This document shows, in pieces, positions 63,138 to 64,000 of a stretch of 64,000 nucleotides of DNA. This DNA comes from Enterobacter kobei (GTDB taxonomy: Bacteria; Pseudomonadota; Gammaproteobacteria; Enterobacterales; Enterobacteriaceae): the NCBI RefSeq assembly GCF_001729765.1, contig NZ_CP017181.1, forward strand, positions 3,534,001 through 3,598,000, written 5' to 3'. Under the pieces are notes generated by a model. It saw only the letters and a program-made list of their open reading frames with translations, made no database searches and had not been told where the DNA came from. The position numbers were made by a program, and so were the translations under genes. The number at the start of each line of letters is the position of its first letter. Position 1 is the stretch's first letter.

Positions 63138-63608
63138 TTACAATCCGTTGCAAACCGGGTCACGCTTTATCAGTTTTAGATAGTAATCTTTGATACTTGC
63201 GTCACTGATTATATTCTCTCTCTTGACCATGGCTTGATACCAAGGTGTACCCGGACGGTGTGTAAACTCAGAGAGAACAACTCCAGAAAGCTTGCCATAA
63301 GTTTCGTAAACCATATCAAGCAAAGAAGCTGTTTTGCTATCTAAGGTTTCTGTTTCAATTGCAGTTGTCGGTGCCTTATCTGCAATCGGTTCAGAACGAT
63401 TGTGACGCAGAGCATAATACACGGACGGTATGACCGGACCATACCTCCACGCACACACGGGTTCTTCAAGCAAAGGCTCATTTAGAAACGCTAAGCTATA
63501 GCCATGAGCTATGTACAGCAGTTTCTGGGCCTGCATGTGAGTGAGGTCAGTCCCCTTTTTCTTTGCTCGCTCAATAAATTCATTAACGATACAAATCGGG
63601 TTATACAT
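63138..63608 (-). CDS. Panacea (DUF4065/SocA-like) domain protein, candidate PanA antitoxin
   Basis: 156 residues, a whole-length Panacea domain: LTHMQAQKLLYIAHGYSLAFLNEPLLEEPVCAWRYGPVIPSVYYAL is the diagnostic region. Proteins of this family act as antitoxins or proteolytic adaptors (SocA, GepA). A strong AAGGAGG stands 4 bases before the ATG, in contrast to the downstream gene. Two candidate promoters and an inverted repeat lie upstream. The order antitoxin then toxin on one transcript fits a PanAT module. Confidence 0.85.
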   Translation of the reverse strand: MYNPICIVNEFIERAKKKGTDLTHMQAQKLLYIAHGYSLAFLNEPLLEEPVCAWRYGPVIPSVYYALRHNRSEPIADKAPTTAIETETLDSKTASLLDMVYETYGKLSGVVLSEFTHRPGTPWYQAMVKRENIISDASIKDYYLKLIKRDPVCNGL

Positions 63609-63655
63609 AAAACCTCCTTAGATGAGTTACGCCTCTTCGGCGTTACATCTTACGC

Positions 63656-63672
63656 AGACGATCATGTCGTCT
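63656..63672. promoter_or_regulatory. Inverted repeat in the leader of the Panacea operon
   Basis: AGACGA-TCATG-TCGTCT lies between the proximal promoter and the start codon. It is a candidate autoregulatory operator. A smaller hairpin (ACGCC/GGCGT, 63629-63643) follows it. Confidence 0.4.
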
Positions 63673-63678
63673 ACTTTG

Positions 63679-63707
63679 AGACTAACCGACCAGTTCAGTA
63701 TCGTCAA
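63679..63707 (-). promoter_or_regulatory. Proximal promoter candidate of the Panacea operon
   Basis: TTGACG and TAGTCT with 17-base spacing on the minus strand, about 70 bases before the ATG. The -35 is good and the -10 is weak. Confidence 0.45.
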
Positions 63708-63770
63708 TGCTAATCAATAGCCATGAATAGCTATGAATTGTAATGAAGATACATGATTGGCGGCGCGCGA

Positions 63771-63799
63771 ATTATAGGTGCGTGATTTCAGCGAATCAA
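63771..63799 (-). promoter_or_regulatory. Distal promoter candidate of the Panacea operon
   Basis: TTGATT and a perfect TATAAT with 17-base spacing on the minus strand, about 160 bases before the ATG. Confidence 0.6.
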
Positions 63800-64000
63800 T
63801 ATCAAAAATGTAAACATGCTCACCAAACATCCAAAAAAGAATCCAATCAGCAAAAAACACCATCAAATTATACACCAAATCACTTTAATGGATTTTAATT
63901 CCATTAAAATCAATAAATCAGCACAAAATTCCATCAAAATAAAAATCATAACGCATTACATTGGGTGTTGTTCACCATGCTGGCGCCATAATCAATCTTG
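63800..64000. repeat. AT-rich region with dyad and repeated TTCCATYAAAAT
   Basis: No gene is seen to the window edge. TTTAATGGA and TCCATTAAA (63884-63908) form a 9-bp dyad with a 7-base spacer. TTCCATTAAAAT (63899) and TTCCATCAAAAT (63929) are direct copies 30 bases apart, with a related CACCATCAAATT at 63858. This could be an operator array, an upstream activating region or part of a phage control region. Confidence 0.4.

Overview
The window is a stretch of an Enterobacteriaceae chromosome, most like Enterobacter or a close relative. Gene order and protein sequences follow the E. coli K-12 region from rseC to ssrA almost gene for gene (rseCBA-rpoE, nadB, trmN6, srmB, grcA, ung, yfiF, trxC, tapT, pat, pssA, yfiM, kgtP, rrnG, clpB-pgeF-rluD, bamD, raiA, pheLA, tyrA-aroF, yfiL, yfiRNB, rplS-trmD-rimM-rpsP, ffh, corE-corB, grpE, nadK, recN, bamE, ratBA, smpB, ssrA). 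It differs by small lineage-specific insertions. These are an SMP-30 family gene between pheA and tyrA, and a PepSY/DUF2946 pair between yfiB and rplS.

Left edge (1-1530): the 5' two thirds or more of a P4-type tyrosine integrase read leftward. It is broken by an in-frame amber codon and is preceded by arm-type repeats. A LexA box and a possible 36-residue SOS peptide lie between it and rseC.

Core (1535-50784): housekeeping genes with clear regulatory sites. These include the sigmaE autoregulatory promoter of rpoE, a NadR box at nadB, tandem FNR sites at grcA, rrn P1/P2, sigma32 promoters at clpB and grpE, a CRP site at raiA, the pheL attenuator, TyrR boxes at aroF and LexA boxes at recN. 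A complete rRNA operon (16S, tRNA-Glu, 23S, 5S) reads on the minus strand.

Right part (50785-64000): a P2-like prophage integrated at the 3' end of ssrA and running off the window. From ssrA it carries ogr, D, a truncated U, fragments of FII and FI, a tail-fibre assembly gene, X, L, M, N, O (minus strand) and P, Q (plus strand). Three deletion scars have removed lysis and most tail genes, while the head, terminase and portal genes look intact. The phage is therefore very likely defective.

Beyond portal gene Q, where P2 relatives carry variable cargo, lies an AT-rich island. It holds a SEFIR-domain protein (probable anti-phage effector) and a two-gene unit made of a Panacea-domain (DUF4065) antitoxin candidate and a small two-helix membrane protein. 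The unit looks like a PanAT toxin-antitoxin system. The presumed toxin's only Shine-Dalgarno-like sequence lies inside an intrinsic terminator hairpin that sits between the two genes. This island is the most interesting part of the window.
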